Shown: in pieces, positions 16,066 through 23,575 of the stretch
Numbering within the stretch: position 1 is the first letter of the stretch
How the letters are laid out: each line of letters begins with the position of its first letter
The notes under the pieces: model-generated
Seen by the model: the letters and a program-made list of their open reading frames with translations, nothing else
The model's database searches: none
Told to the model about the DNA's origin: nothing
Made by a program: the position numbers and the translations under genes
Assembly (NCBI GenBank): GCA_031549345.1
Contig: JAVBPY010000014.1
Coordinates: forward strand, 1-40,167
Source: CASFRF01 sp031549345
GTDB taxonomy: Bacteria > Verrucomicrobiota > Lentisphaeria > Victivallales > Victivallaceae
Direction of reading: 5' to 3'
Length of the DNA stretch: 40,167 nucleotides

Positions 16066-16605
16066 ATGACGGTTTTTCATTGCCCCCGATGCGGCGGAAC
16101 CTTCCGGGTGGACGCGGAAGAAACCGTGTTCTGCCCGGATTGCCGGACCGTGTTGTGCGAGTCCTTTGAAGTCGCGGACACCCCGGACGGCGGGCGGAAA
16201 GAAAGACGGAAGCGGATTTCCGAGATTCTCGGGACTTTCGGCTGCTGCGGGATCATGGCGTATGTTTTTCTTGCCCTTTACATGCCATTTGCCTTTCAGC
16301 CGCATCCCGATCCGCTCGCTTTCATCATCATGGGACCTGTGTGGTGTGTGGTAAGTTATCCGATCCTGCGGGTATTCACAAAAGAATACTCCGTGCGGAC
16401 CGGACTTCTTTCGTTGTTCTGTTGGTTCTTCTCCTTCGCCGTTTTATGGGCAATCGCCTTTTCCGTAAGCAAGGAAACAAGATCCCTCCGGGAGTGGACG
16501 GTTATCGGCACGCTGCTTGGCCTCCTGCCCGGTGCGATCATCGCCTTTTTTCTCGGCCGGTCGGAGCATTTTTTACGGCTTTTGTTCGGAATACGGAAAA
16601 AATGA
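16066..16605 (+). CDS. Zinc-ribbon membrane protein
   Basis: 179 residues. An N-terminal zinc ribbon (C6/C9 in FHCPRCGG and C23/C26 in FCPDC) is followed by a charged linker (GGRKERRKRIS) and four predicted membrane helices: about 57-77 (GCCGIMAYVFLALYMPF), 84-104, 111-134 and 144-162 (TLLGLLPGAIIAFFLG). It ends with a basic tail. The fold resembles membrane-anchored zinc-ribbon proteins of unknown function. AAGGCGG precedes the ATG at suitable spacing. Its stop overlaps the next start as ATGA. The GC content looks lower by eye than in flanking genes. Confidence 0.8.
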   Translation: MTVFHCPRCGGTFRVDAEETVFCPDCRTVLCESFEVADTPDGGRKERRKRISEILGTFGCCGIMAYVFLALYMPFAFQPHPDPLAFIIMGPVWCVVSYPILRVFTKEYSVRTGLLSLFCWFFSFAVLWAIAFSVSKETRSLREWTVIGTLLGLLPGAIIAFFLGRSEHFLRLLFGIRKK

Positions 16606-17681
16606 GTACAGAAACAACACCCGGGGCGGAAGCTTCACGGGAAACGCTCCCGTGTCCGTGGTACGTTCCATCCACAAGAATGTACGGATTCAGGATTCAG
16701 CACTCCCTTTTGTCAGGGCATGAAATAGAAACCATAAGAGTGCGGACAGGCAATTGGGCCGAGCAACTGGCATTTTGCCTGCTCGTCCTGCTGCCGTTGG
16801 GCCTCGTCCTGCTGTTTCCCGGACAGCTCTGGATAGGGGGAACTTGCCTTGCTTTACTCCTGCCGGCGTGTTTTCTGAGCTTCGCCCTGCAAATACGCTA
16901 CAAACCGCATTTTGATTTGCCGAAGCGCTTTTTTTACCGCGGCATCGACCGTTTCGATTGTAGCCGCGGACAATTCGATCGAATGCAATTCGAGGCGATC
17001 CGCGCACTTCAAATTATTCCAACAGGCAAAAAAGAACACTGCCAGCTTGTTGCACTTCTGCACGACGGCTCCCGAAAACTGTTGCTCCACGGGGAGTATC
17101 GTTCACTGTTACGCGCTATGATTTACGAAAACATCGAAGGGAAAGCCGTCTTCCCAAGCAAGCCTTCCCCGTGTTTCCTGAATGCCGTCGCGCCAATTTG
17201 GGACGGCGCGCAGTTTCCATTGCCCTACACGCCCGCCCCGGCGCCTGTCCGGCAGGAACCCTATCTGCCGCCGAATGGCATACGTCTTTTCGCGCCGGAA
17301 GAGTTGGAGAAATTCAACCGCGGCTACAAGGAACAGGGGTACTACGGCGCAATCGCCTGGACGGATGCCGGGTTTCAGCCGCTCCCGCTTCACCTGTGCC
17401 TGGATACCTTTGAAGATTGGCCGGAGAAGCTGCATAAGGCCGGGATCAAAACAACGGTTCGCACCGCTGATTTTGGCGCCTGCTGCGAACGAAGTTTTGA
17501 CGCGGAACATTTCGATGGGTTCCGGTTGGATGTAGAATTCGAGGGCAATCCCCATGTCCTGCTTTTCTTCCTGAAACTCCCATTCAAAGACTCCGCCAGA
17601 GTCGAGGCATTTTTCTACGCCGAAAACACCGAACTCCTGCATACATTGAAACATGCCGGACTGGAGGAACAACAGAAATGA
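16602..17681 (+). CDS. Membrane-anchored protein of unknown function
   Basis: 359 residues. Two membrane helices lie at about 47-90 (LAFCLLVLLPLGLVLLFPG, then GTCLALLLPACFLSFAL). A soluble region then resembles a small PH-like beta domain (FRFDR-type strands, HCQLVALLHDGSRKLLLHGEY). After a Pro-rich linker (PLPYTPAPAPVRQEPYLPP) comes a C-terminal alpha/beta domain (about 245-355). The start at 16602 is chosen because it overlaps the upstream stop (ATGA); a longer reading would run across the zinc-ribbon gene. No catalytic motif is recognised. It is coupled to both neighbours. Confidence 0.75.
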   Translation: MSTETTPGAEASRETLPCPWYVPSTRMYGFRIQHSLLSGHEIETIRVRTGNWAEQLAFCLLVLLPLGLVLLFPGQLWIGGTCLALLLPACFLSFALQIRYKPHFDLPKRFFYRGIDRFDCSRGQFDRMQFEAIRALQIIPTGKKEHCQLVALLHDGSRKLLLHGEYRSLLRAMIYENIEGKAVFPSKPSPCFLNAVAPIWDGAQFPLPYTPAPAPVRQEPYLPPNGIRLFAPEELEKFNRGYKEQGYYGAIAWTDAGFQPLPLHLCLDTFEDWPEKLHKAGIKTTVRTADFGACCERSFDAEHFDGFRLDVEFEGNPHVLLFFLKLPFKDSARVEAFFYAENTELLHTLKHAGLEEQQK

Positions 17682-18013
17682 AATGGAACGATTTTAAAGT
17701 GAAACGATTCAAAAAACTCGATGTCCGTCTGGAAAAGGAACGTGATGTCTGTTTTTTAACCGGCTTGCTGCACGATGCGTCTTTTGATCTGAAAAAAATC
17801 AAATACGCACGGAAACGCCTGACAATACCGATAACCGGACGCGTTATCGAAAGATGGCAGACGGAAGCTGGGATTCCGGGAGGATACGTCGATGGAGAAC
17901 TCGTGCTGTATCCGGTGTTGTTTCCCCACGATTGGCAAATTGCGCTCTCCGGCGACTGGATCAAGAACACGGAAGCACTGTCGAGCATTACGATTATCCG
18001 CGCCGCTCTCTGA
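17678..18013 (+). CDS. Small unknown protein, possibly cut short by an in-frame TGA
   Basis: 111 residues, basic N-terminus (MKWNDFKVKRFKKLDVRLEK), no signal or membrane segment. ATGA overlap with the upstream gene makes it the third member of the cassette. The frame continues after the TGA at 18011-18013 for 61 more sense codons to TAA at 18197-18199. This is unlikely to be chance, so the natural product may have been about 173 residues. No family recognised. Confidence 0.65.
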   Translation: MKWNDFKVKRFKKLDVRLEKERDVCFLTGLLHDASFDLKKIKYARKRLTIPITGRVIERWQTEAGIPGGYVDGELVLYPVLFPHDWQIALSGDWIKNTEALSSITIIRAAL

Positions 18014-18199
18014 AAAAAAGTGTATAAAATCGGTCCCAACGATCTTAGCCTGGCGGAATCCGAAACCTACTACTGTTTCCGGCTGATTCTCTACAACTAC
18101 ATGCTCGATTGTTCCATGGACGTTCTTCTCCGGGGCATGAGCGATTTCCCGTTGATCCGTTATCGCGACACAACGTTGCCATACTGTTGCAGAAAGTAA
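18014..18199 (+). pseudogene. In-frame continuation of the preceding gene after TGA
   Basis: Directly downstream of the TGA the same frame reads KKVYKIGPNDLSLAESETYY, then CFRLILYNYMLDCSMDVLLR and a short tail to TAA. The composition is protein-like (aromatic/acidic helix patterns). Either a nonsense mutation split one gene, or a separate small gene starts at the GTG at 18020, or the TGA is read through. An A-run of seven bases follows the TGA. Confidence 0.5.
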
Positions 18200-18206
18200 G
18201 ACCGGG

Positions 18207-19913
18207 CTACTGCCCCTCCGGGGTGGAGGCGCGGAACCACTTGGGAACGCCGCGCGAACGGAGGCGACGCACCACGCGCTCACGGCGCTCCGCAAGGAGG
18301 GCGCGCGGTTGGCGCAACCCCGGATCGCGGTAGGGGACGCCCGCCGTGGAGTGGAGGATGATGCCGAGTTCCTTGGAAGAAAGCTCCCATTCACCGCCCA
18401 CTCCTGCGATGGTTCCGCCGCGGCGGCGGCCGAAGGCCGGTGTTTCGCCCACCGCAAACCCGGCGCGAAGAAGGGCGCCGCGAAAAGGATAGGCGGCAAC
18501 ATAGCTCACAAGAACACCGCCGGGACGCAATTGTTTTTTCAACGCCCGCACAAGATCATAGCTCCAAAGCTCCGGGTTTACATCGGGGGAAAAACCATCC
18601 ATGAAGACAACGTCCCAAAGATCCGGATGTTCGAGAAGCATCCGCCGCGCATCGCCTGTGAAGAGTTCGACGTCGCAATACTCGCTCCGCCATGCGCCGG
18701 TATCGAGGATGGATTGCAGGAAAACGCGCCGTTCCGGCTCTTGAACAATCTCCAGCGCCGCGCAAACCGTCTGCATATCCAATTCCAGCGAACGGAAAAG
18801 GAGTTTACCTTTGCCGGTCCGCCGCGCACACTCCGCCGCCGCCCAGGCGTTCCCGCCGAGGCCGAAGCCGAACTCCAGAAGATCGACCTTATCCCCTTCC
18901 TGCAGGCGTTTCGCAAGATGCGCGGGTTCAATAAACTTTTTTTCCGACTCCGTTTCCGCCCCGGCCAAAGAATGAAAGTGCTGGCGGAACTCCGGGTGGT
19001 AAAGCGTAACCGAGCCGTCGGCGGTCGTTACACGGGGAAATATTTCACCGCTTTCAAAGTAGCGGAGGAAAAATTCGATGAACCGCCCTTTGGGCATCTC
19101 CCAACGCGGCGCAATGAGTTCCGACTCCGCCGCGTCGGCGGCCAAACGCATAATCAACCAATCATCGGGCAGCTCGCGCAAAAAAGCCCGCGCAAGATGC
19201 GCGTATTCGTACTCGTTCAGAGTAAAGATCAATTCGCGCGCAAGCGGCGCCCCGCGCAAAAGTTGGAGTTGATGGAGCTTCAGCGCCCGGAATGGAAGGC
19301 GGGCGATGGCCCGCGCGGTTTCCAGCATCATCGCTTCGTCCTCGCCCGGAAGCCCCAGGATGACGTGCGCGGCTAGAGAAATGCCCGCGTCCGCAAGCGC
19401 ACGCGCCGCACGTTGCACCGCGGCGAAATCGTGGCCGCGGTTCACGCGCTCCAGGGTAATATCGTGGGCGCTTTGAACGCCGAGCTCCACCCACATCTCG
19501 TAACGGGACGCCAGTTCGCGCAAATAGGCGATCGTTTCCGGCTCCAGCGCGTCGGGGCGCGTCCCGACGATAACCACGCGGAAGTCGGCCGCATTCAGCA
19601 CGGTTTCGTACAACGCGCGCAAACGTTCCACCGGGGCATGGGTGGAGGTGAATGCCTGAAAATACGCGATGTACGGCCCTTCGGAATCGTACCGTTCGCG
19701 GACATACTTTACGCCGCGCGCGACTTGCTCGGGCAAATCGAGATTCCGGGCCAGATGCCTGGCCCGCGCTCCGTCTTCGGCGCAAAACGAACACCCCGGT
19801 CCAAAACGGCCCGGGCGGTTCGGGCAACCGAGCGCAAGATCCACCGGAATCCGGTGCAGCTTGCGCCCGTAACGCGCCGCCAGTTCGTCCCCGAAGAAAC
19901 GGAGAACGCGCAT
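18207..19913 (-). CDS. Radical SAM (TIGR01212/YhcC-YtqA type) fused to MnmC-type methyltransferase
   Basis: 568 residues, two enzymes in one chain. Residues 1-290 are a radical SAM domain of the YhcC/YtqA (TIGR01212) type: C30 in LALGCPNRPG, then C41 and C44 in GPGCSFC, the family's widely spaced cluster motif, plus YIAYFQAFTSTHAP, VELGVQSAHD and HVILGLPGE. Residues about 298-525 match the methyltransferase half of MnmC: TLYHPEFRQHFHSLAGAETE, the SAM loop LLEFGFGLGGN (346-355), FTGDAR and the diagnostic FMDGFSPDVNPELW (437-450), then PGGVLVSY. Inferred role: both steps from cmnm5U to mnm5U at tRNA position 34, with the radical SAM part replacing the FAD domain of MnmC. The ATG overlaps the alpha-galactosidase stop by one base (TGATG). 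Confidence 0.9.
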   Translation of the reverse strand: MRVLRFFGDELAARYGRKLHRIPVDLALGCPNRPGRFGPGCSFCAEDGARARHLARNLDLPEQVARGVKYVRERYDSEGPYIAYFQAFTSTHAPVERLRALYETVLNAADFRVVIVGTRPDALEPETIAYLRELASRYEMWVELGVQSAHDITLERVNRGHDFAAVQRAARALADAGISLAAHVILGLPGEDEAMMLETARAIARLPFRALKLHQLQLLRGAPLARELIFTLNEYEYAHLARAFLRELPDDWLIMRLAADAAESELIAPRWEMPKGRFIEFFLRYFESGEIFPRVTTADGSVTLYHPEFRQHFHSLAGAETESEKKFIEPAHLAKRLQEGDKVDLLEFGFGLGGNAWAAAECARRTGKGKLLFRSLELDMQTVCAALEIVQEPERRVFLQSILDTGAWRSEYCDVELFTGDARRMLLEHPDLWDVVFMDGFSPDVNPELWSYDLVRALKKQLRPGGVLVSYVAAYPFRGALLRAGFAVGETPAFGRRRGGTIAGVGGEWELSSKELGIILHSTAGVPYRDPGLRQPRALLAERRERVVRRLRSRGVPKWFRASTPEGQ

Positions 19914-21256
19914 CAGCGGTATTGCGGAAGCATCGCGCCGTGCGCGGCGATCAAATCGTCGCACATTGCGACAATCTTATCGATCGGCAATTCCGCGGAG
20001 GTGTGCGGATCGAGGAGCGCCGCCTGATAGATGTAGTCGCGTTTCCGCGTCAGAGCCGCCTCGATGGTCAAAAGCTGCGGGTTGATGTTGGTCATATTGA
20101 GCGCCGCGCACTGCACGGGCAAACGGCCCACATAACACCCCTGCACGCCGTTGGAGTCGACCAAACACGGGACTTCGACCACTGCGTCGGCGGGGAGGTT
20201 TTCGATGAATCCATGGTTGAGTACGTTGCCGCCGATCTGGAACGGAACGTTGGTAACCATCGCTTCGATGATCGCCGAGCCGTATTCGTGGGAACGAGTG
20301 TGGCTCAAATGCGGATCGGCGGAAATTTCCGCATAACGCTTCTTCCACTCCTGAATCTGGTTCACGCAGCGGCGCGGGTATTCGTCCAGGGGAATGTTGT
20401 ATTCTTCGATCAGTTCCGGGTAGGAGGATTTGATGAAATACGGGAGGTATTCGGCGTTGTGTTCGCTCGACTCGGTGATGTAATATCCGAAGCGGAGCAT
20501 CATTTCAAGGCGAACCATGTTGCCGGATTTGTCTTTGAGCGGGGCTTTGCGCCAGGCGGCGAGTTTTTCCGACGCCAGGGCCTTGACTTCCGGGTAGATG
20601 TCCTTGCCGTTTTCGGTCAATTCCAGGAGCCACGCCATGTGGTTGATTCCGGCGACCTTCTGGCGGACACGCTGAATGCGCTCTTTCGGGAATTCGAGCG
20701 TATTGAGAAGGGAGTCGGCGCAAACCTGAACGGAATGGCACAGCCCGACCGTTCGCACCGAGCTGCCGCGCAGCATTGCACCGGTGAGCATCGCCATCGG
20801 GTTCGTGTAGTTCAGAAACCAGGCGTTCGGCGCGACCGCCTCGATGTCGCGGGCGAAATCGAGCATCACCGGAATGGTGCGGAGCGAGCGGAAAATGCCG
20901 CCGATGCCGAGTGTGTCGGCAATGGTCTGCCGCAAGCCGTAACGCTTCGGAATTTCAAAATCGATCACCGTCGAGGGCTCGTAGCCGCCGACCTGGATCG
21001 CATTGATGACAAAATCCGCATCTTTAAGAGCGGCGCGGCGCTGGTCCACACCCAAGTGGGCGGTGATGGTGGCACGGTTGCCGTTGATGTTGCTGTTCAG
21101 AACTTTAAGGAGAGTTTCCGATTCCTTGAGGCGGTCCGCATCGATATCGTACAGCGCCAGGTGCGCGTCTTTCAATGCCTCAACACACATGCAGTCGCCG
21201 AGGACATTTTTGGCGAATACAGTGCTGCCCGCACCCATGAAAACAATCTTGGTCAT
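19913..21256 (-). CDS. melA: Alpha-galactosidase, glycoside hydrolase family 4
   Basis: 447 residues. The N-terminal NAD-binding loop is KIVFMGAGSTVF. Family-4 features are YDIDADRL, NYTNPMAML, the Mn2+ ligands C173-H174 in GLCHSVQ and H206 in GINHMAW, and the RSHEYGSAIIEAM segment. GH4 enzymes use NAD+ and Mn2+ in an oxidation-elimination mechanism; the sequence is closest to the MelA type acting on melibiose/raffinose-like alpha-galactosides in the cytosol. AGGAG stands 7 nt before the ATG. It is the first gene of a minus-strand unit with the tRNA-modification fusion and is driven by a promoter sharing its -35 with grpE. Confidence 0.94.
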   Translation of the reverse strand: MTKIVFMGAGSTVFAKNVLGDCMCVEALKDAHLALYDIDADRLKESETLLKVLNSNINGNRATITAHLGVDQRRAALKDADFVINAIQVGGYEPSTVIDFEIPKRYGLRQTIADTLGIGGIFRSLRTIPVMLDFARDIEAVAPNAWFLNYTNPMAMLTGAMLRGSSVRTVGLCHSVQVCADSLLNTLEFPKERIQRVRQKVAGINHMAWLLELTENGKDIYPEVKALASEKLAAWRKAPLKDKSGNMVRLEMMLRFGYYITESSEHNAEYLPYFIKSSYPELIEEYNIPLDEYPRRCVNQIQEWKKRYAEISADPHLSHTRSHEYGSAIIEAMVTNVPFQIGGNVLNHGFIENLPADAVVEVPCLVDSNGVQGCYVGRLPVQCAALNMTNINPQLLTIEAALTRKRDYIYQAALLDPHTSAELPIDKIVAMCDDLIAAHGAMLPQYR

Positions 21257-21286
21257 ACGTATCTCCTGTTTTTTAAGTTCTTTAAT

Positions 21287-21315
21287 ACTATAGCGCGCGT
21301 TTGCGGATATTGCAA
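21287..21315 (-). promoter_or_regulatory. melA promoter, -35 shared with grpE
   Basis: On the minus strand: TTGCAA (21315-21310), 17-nt spacer, TATAGT (21292-21287). The hexamer TTGCAA is its own reverse complement, so the same six bases serve as -35 for the divergent grpE promoter. Confidence 0.65.
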
Positions 21316-21337
21316 TTTCAAAAAAACGAGGTATAGT
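21310..21337 (+). promoter_or_regulatory. grpE promoter, -35 shared with melA
   Basis: TTGCAA (21310-21315), 16-nt spacer, TATAGT (21332-21337); predicted start near 21343-21345, about 33 nt before the ATG. No CIRCE-like inverted repeat is visible here. Confidence 0.65.
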
Positions 21338-21377
21338 ACAAATTTGCAGAATTGTCCATATATTTTGGAGGATAGAA

Positions 21378-21965
21378 ATGACAAAAAGCAACGAAGACCC
21401 GCAGTGCGATAACGACATGGACAACGCCGTTCCCGCCGAAGATTGGGAAACATGCGCCACAACGGAACCGACGCCGGAAATGCCGGAAGCGGACCCTACG
21501 GAGGTTTTGCGCCTTGAAAATGCTTCTCTCCGGGAAAAACTCCTTTATCTGACTGCCGACTACCAGAATTACCGCAAACGTGTCGCCAAGGACCTGACCG
21601 AAGCGCGTATGATCGGAACCACGCAGACAATCGACCCGTTTTTGAAAATCAATGACTTTCTTGTGATGGCGCGCCAGGCAGCCGACCGCTCGGACAACAT
21701 CGACGCGCTGCGCCAGGGGGTAATCATGATCCTGGCGGAATACGAAAAAGCATTCGACGAGCTCGGCGTGGTGAAGCTCAAAACCGTGGGCGAAAAATTC
21801 GACCCTCTTCTTCACGAAGCGGTCTGCCAGGAGCCTTCCGGCACAATTCCGGAAGGACACATCATCCGGGAGTGGGCCGGCGGATACAAGCTCGGCGAGC
21901 GGCTTCTGCGCCCGGCGCGGGTGGTTGTTTCCGGCGCCGCCCAGACGGAAGGGGAAGGAAAGTAA
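21378..21965 (+). CDS. grpE: Nucleotide exchange factor GrpE
   Basis: 195 residues. An acidic, disordered N-terminus (about 1-50) is followed by the long helix ENASLREKLLYLTADYQNYRKR, the dimerising coiled coil. The C-terminal beta domain ends with the GrpE signature near VGEKFDPLLHEAVCQ, GHIIREWAGGYKLGERLLRPARVVVS. It releases ADP from DnaK in the cytosol. GGAGGA stands 6 nt before the ATG. It is first in grpE-dnaJ-smpB-miaB; dnaK is not in this window. Confidence 0.95.
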   Translation: MTKSNEDPQCDNDMDNAVPAEDWETCATTEPTPEMPEADPTEVLRLENASLREKLLYLTADYQNYRKRVAKDLTEARMIGTTQTIDPFLKINDFLVMARQAADRSDNIDALRQGVIMILAEYEKAFDELGVVKLKTVGEKFDPLLHEAVCQEPSGTIPEGHIIREWAGGYKLGERLLRPARVVVSGAAQTEGEGK

Positions 21966-21968
21966 GAT

Positions 21969-23099
21969 ATGGCACAGGATTTTTACGAAATTCTCGGCGT
22001 GGCGCGGGGCGCTTCCGCCGACGAAATAAAAAAAGCCTACCGCAAACTCGCGGTCAAATACCACCCGGACAAAAATCCGGGCGATAAAGCCGCCGAAGAA
22101 AAATTCAAGGAAGTCGCCCAGGCATACGAAGTGCTCAGCGACCCGGAAAAAAAATCGCGCTACGACCAAATCGGGCATGCGGCGTTCACCTCCAACGGAA
22201 GCGGCGGCGGTGGCGGCGGCGGACACGATCCGTTCGACATCTTCAGCCAGATGTTCGGCGGCGGCGGCGGATTTGAAGACCTCTTCGGGGGCGGCCGCCG
22301 CTCACGGAACGGCGCAATGGACGGCAACGACCTGCGTTACGATATGGAAATCGATTTCACCGACGCCATGTACGGCGCGGAACGCAAGATCACCATTCCG
22401 CGCATGTCCACGTGCGAACCGTGCCACGGCAGCGGCGCGGAACCGGGAAGCAATGTGAAAACGTGTTCCCAATGCGGCGGATCGGGGCAAGTGCATATTT
22501 CACAAGGATTTTTTGCCGTGCGCCAACCCTGCCCCGCCTGCCGCGGCGCGGGAAAAACAGTGGAAAAACCCTGCCGCCAGTGCCGTGGCGCGGGACAGGT
22601 GAAAATCAGTAAAACCCTTCAGGTGCGGATTCCGCCGGGGGCGGACACCGGCACGCGCCTCCGCGTTTCCGGCGAAGGAGAGCCCGGAACCAACGGGGGC
22701 CGCCAGGGGGATTTGTACGTGGTCATCCACGTGCGCCCCAACTCGGTTTTCGTCCGCGACGGGAACGATTTGCTCTGCGAGGTCCCCATCTCTTTCGCTG
22801 TGGCCGCGACGGGGGGCACAATCGATGTCCCGACCATCTCCGGCAAAGCAAAAATGAAAATCCCGGAAGGGACACAATCGGGTGCGCGACTCCGTTTGCG
22901 CGGCAAGGGAGCGCCCTCGCTGCGCGGCGGCGCGCGCGGCGATTTGATCGCGGTCATCGCCGTGGAAACCCCTGCAAACCTGAACCGCGAACAGAAGGAA
23001 CTCTTTCAGAAGTTGCTCGAGTCGCTGGCCGCGTCCAACCACCCGAAACTCCAGGACTTTGAGCGGCGTGCCGCAAACTTCCTGCGTGAGGACGCGTAA
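21969..23099 (+). CDS. dnaJ: Chaperone protein DnaJ
   Basis: 376 residues, complete class A DnaJ. The J domain (1-68) carries HPD (32-34, YHPDKNPGD). A G-rich linker (GSGGGGGGGHDPFD, then FGGGGGFEDLFGGG) follows. Four zinc motifs CEPCHGSG, CSQCGGSG, CPACRGAG and CRQCRGAG form two zinc sites, followed by C-terminal substrate-binding domains (VRIPPGADTGTRLRVSGEGE). It delivers unfolded clients to DnaK and stimulates its ATPase. It begins 3 nt after grpE. Confidence 0.97.
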   Translation: MAQDFYEILGVARGASADEIKKAYRKLAVKYHPDKNPGDKAAEEKFKEVAQAYEVLSDPEKKSRYDQIGHAAFTSNGSGGGGGGGHDPFDIFSQMFGGGGGFEDLFGGGRRSRNGAMDGNDLRYDMEIDFTDAMYGAERKITIPRMSTCEPCHGSGAEPGSNVKTCSQCGGSGQVHISQGFFAVRQPCPACRGAGKTVEKPCRQCRGAGQVKISKTLQVRIPPGADTGTRLRVSGEGEPGTNGGRQGDLYVVIHVRPNSVFVRDGNDLLCEVPISFAVAATGGTIDVPTISGKAKMKIPEGTQSGARLRLRGKGAPSLRGGARGDLIAVIAVETPANLNREQKELFQKLLESLAASNHPKLQDFERRAANFLREDA

Positions 23100-23100
23100 A

Positions 23101-23565
23101 ATGGCGAACAAGCCCGAAGCGCGCGACCCGGTATTGGCGTCCAATCGCCAGGCCTCGCACAACTACCAGATACTCGAACGCTACGAAGCGGGCGTGCGCC
23201 TGAGTGGAACCGAGGTCAAAAGTTGCCGGGATCGCGCCATTCAGATGCAGGACGCCTACTGCCGCATTCAAAATGGCGAAGCCTGGATGATGAACTGCCA
23301 GATTGCCACATACGCACAGGGAAACCGCTACAACCACGAGCCGAAGGGGATGCGGAAATTGCTTCTGCACCGCAACCAGATTCTGAAGCTCAAGCAGATG
23401 GTCGGCGAAAAGGGGGGAACGATCATCCCCCTTAAAATGTATCTGAAGGGCGGGCTGATCAAGGTCGAAATCGCCTACTGCCAAGGGAAAACACACGGCG
23501 ACAAGCGCGATGCGCTCCGCAAAAAACAAGATGAGCTCGAAGTTCGCCGACGGGTCAGGCGTTAA
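23101..23565 (+). CDS. smpB: SsrA-binding protein SmpB
   Basis: 154 residues, normal length. Signatures are SHNYQILERYEAGVRLSGTEV and SCRDRAIQMQDAY, then PLKMYLKGGLIKVEIAYCQG and the basic C-terminal tail KRDALRKKQDELEVRRRVRR, which enters the ribosome decoding centre. It binds tmRNA for rescue of stalled ribosomes. The ATG is one base after the dnaJ stop, so the ribosome site lies in dnaJ. The tmRNA gene is not seen in this window. Confidence 0.96.
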   Translation: MANKPEARDPVLASNRQASHNYQILERYEAGVRLSGTEVKSCRDRAIQMQDAYCRIQNGEAWMMNCQIATYAQGNRYNHEPKGMRKLLLHRNQILKLKQMVGEKGGTIIPLKMYLKGGLIKVEIAYCQGKTHGDKRDALRKKQDELEVRRRVRR

Positions 23566-23575
23566 TGGGGCCGGC

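Noticed and set aside
16066..18199. Calling the cassette a phage-defence or toxin-antitoxin system
   Set aside because: No nuclease, NTPase, protease or known toxin motif is visible in any of the three proteins; only the genomic context is suggestive.
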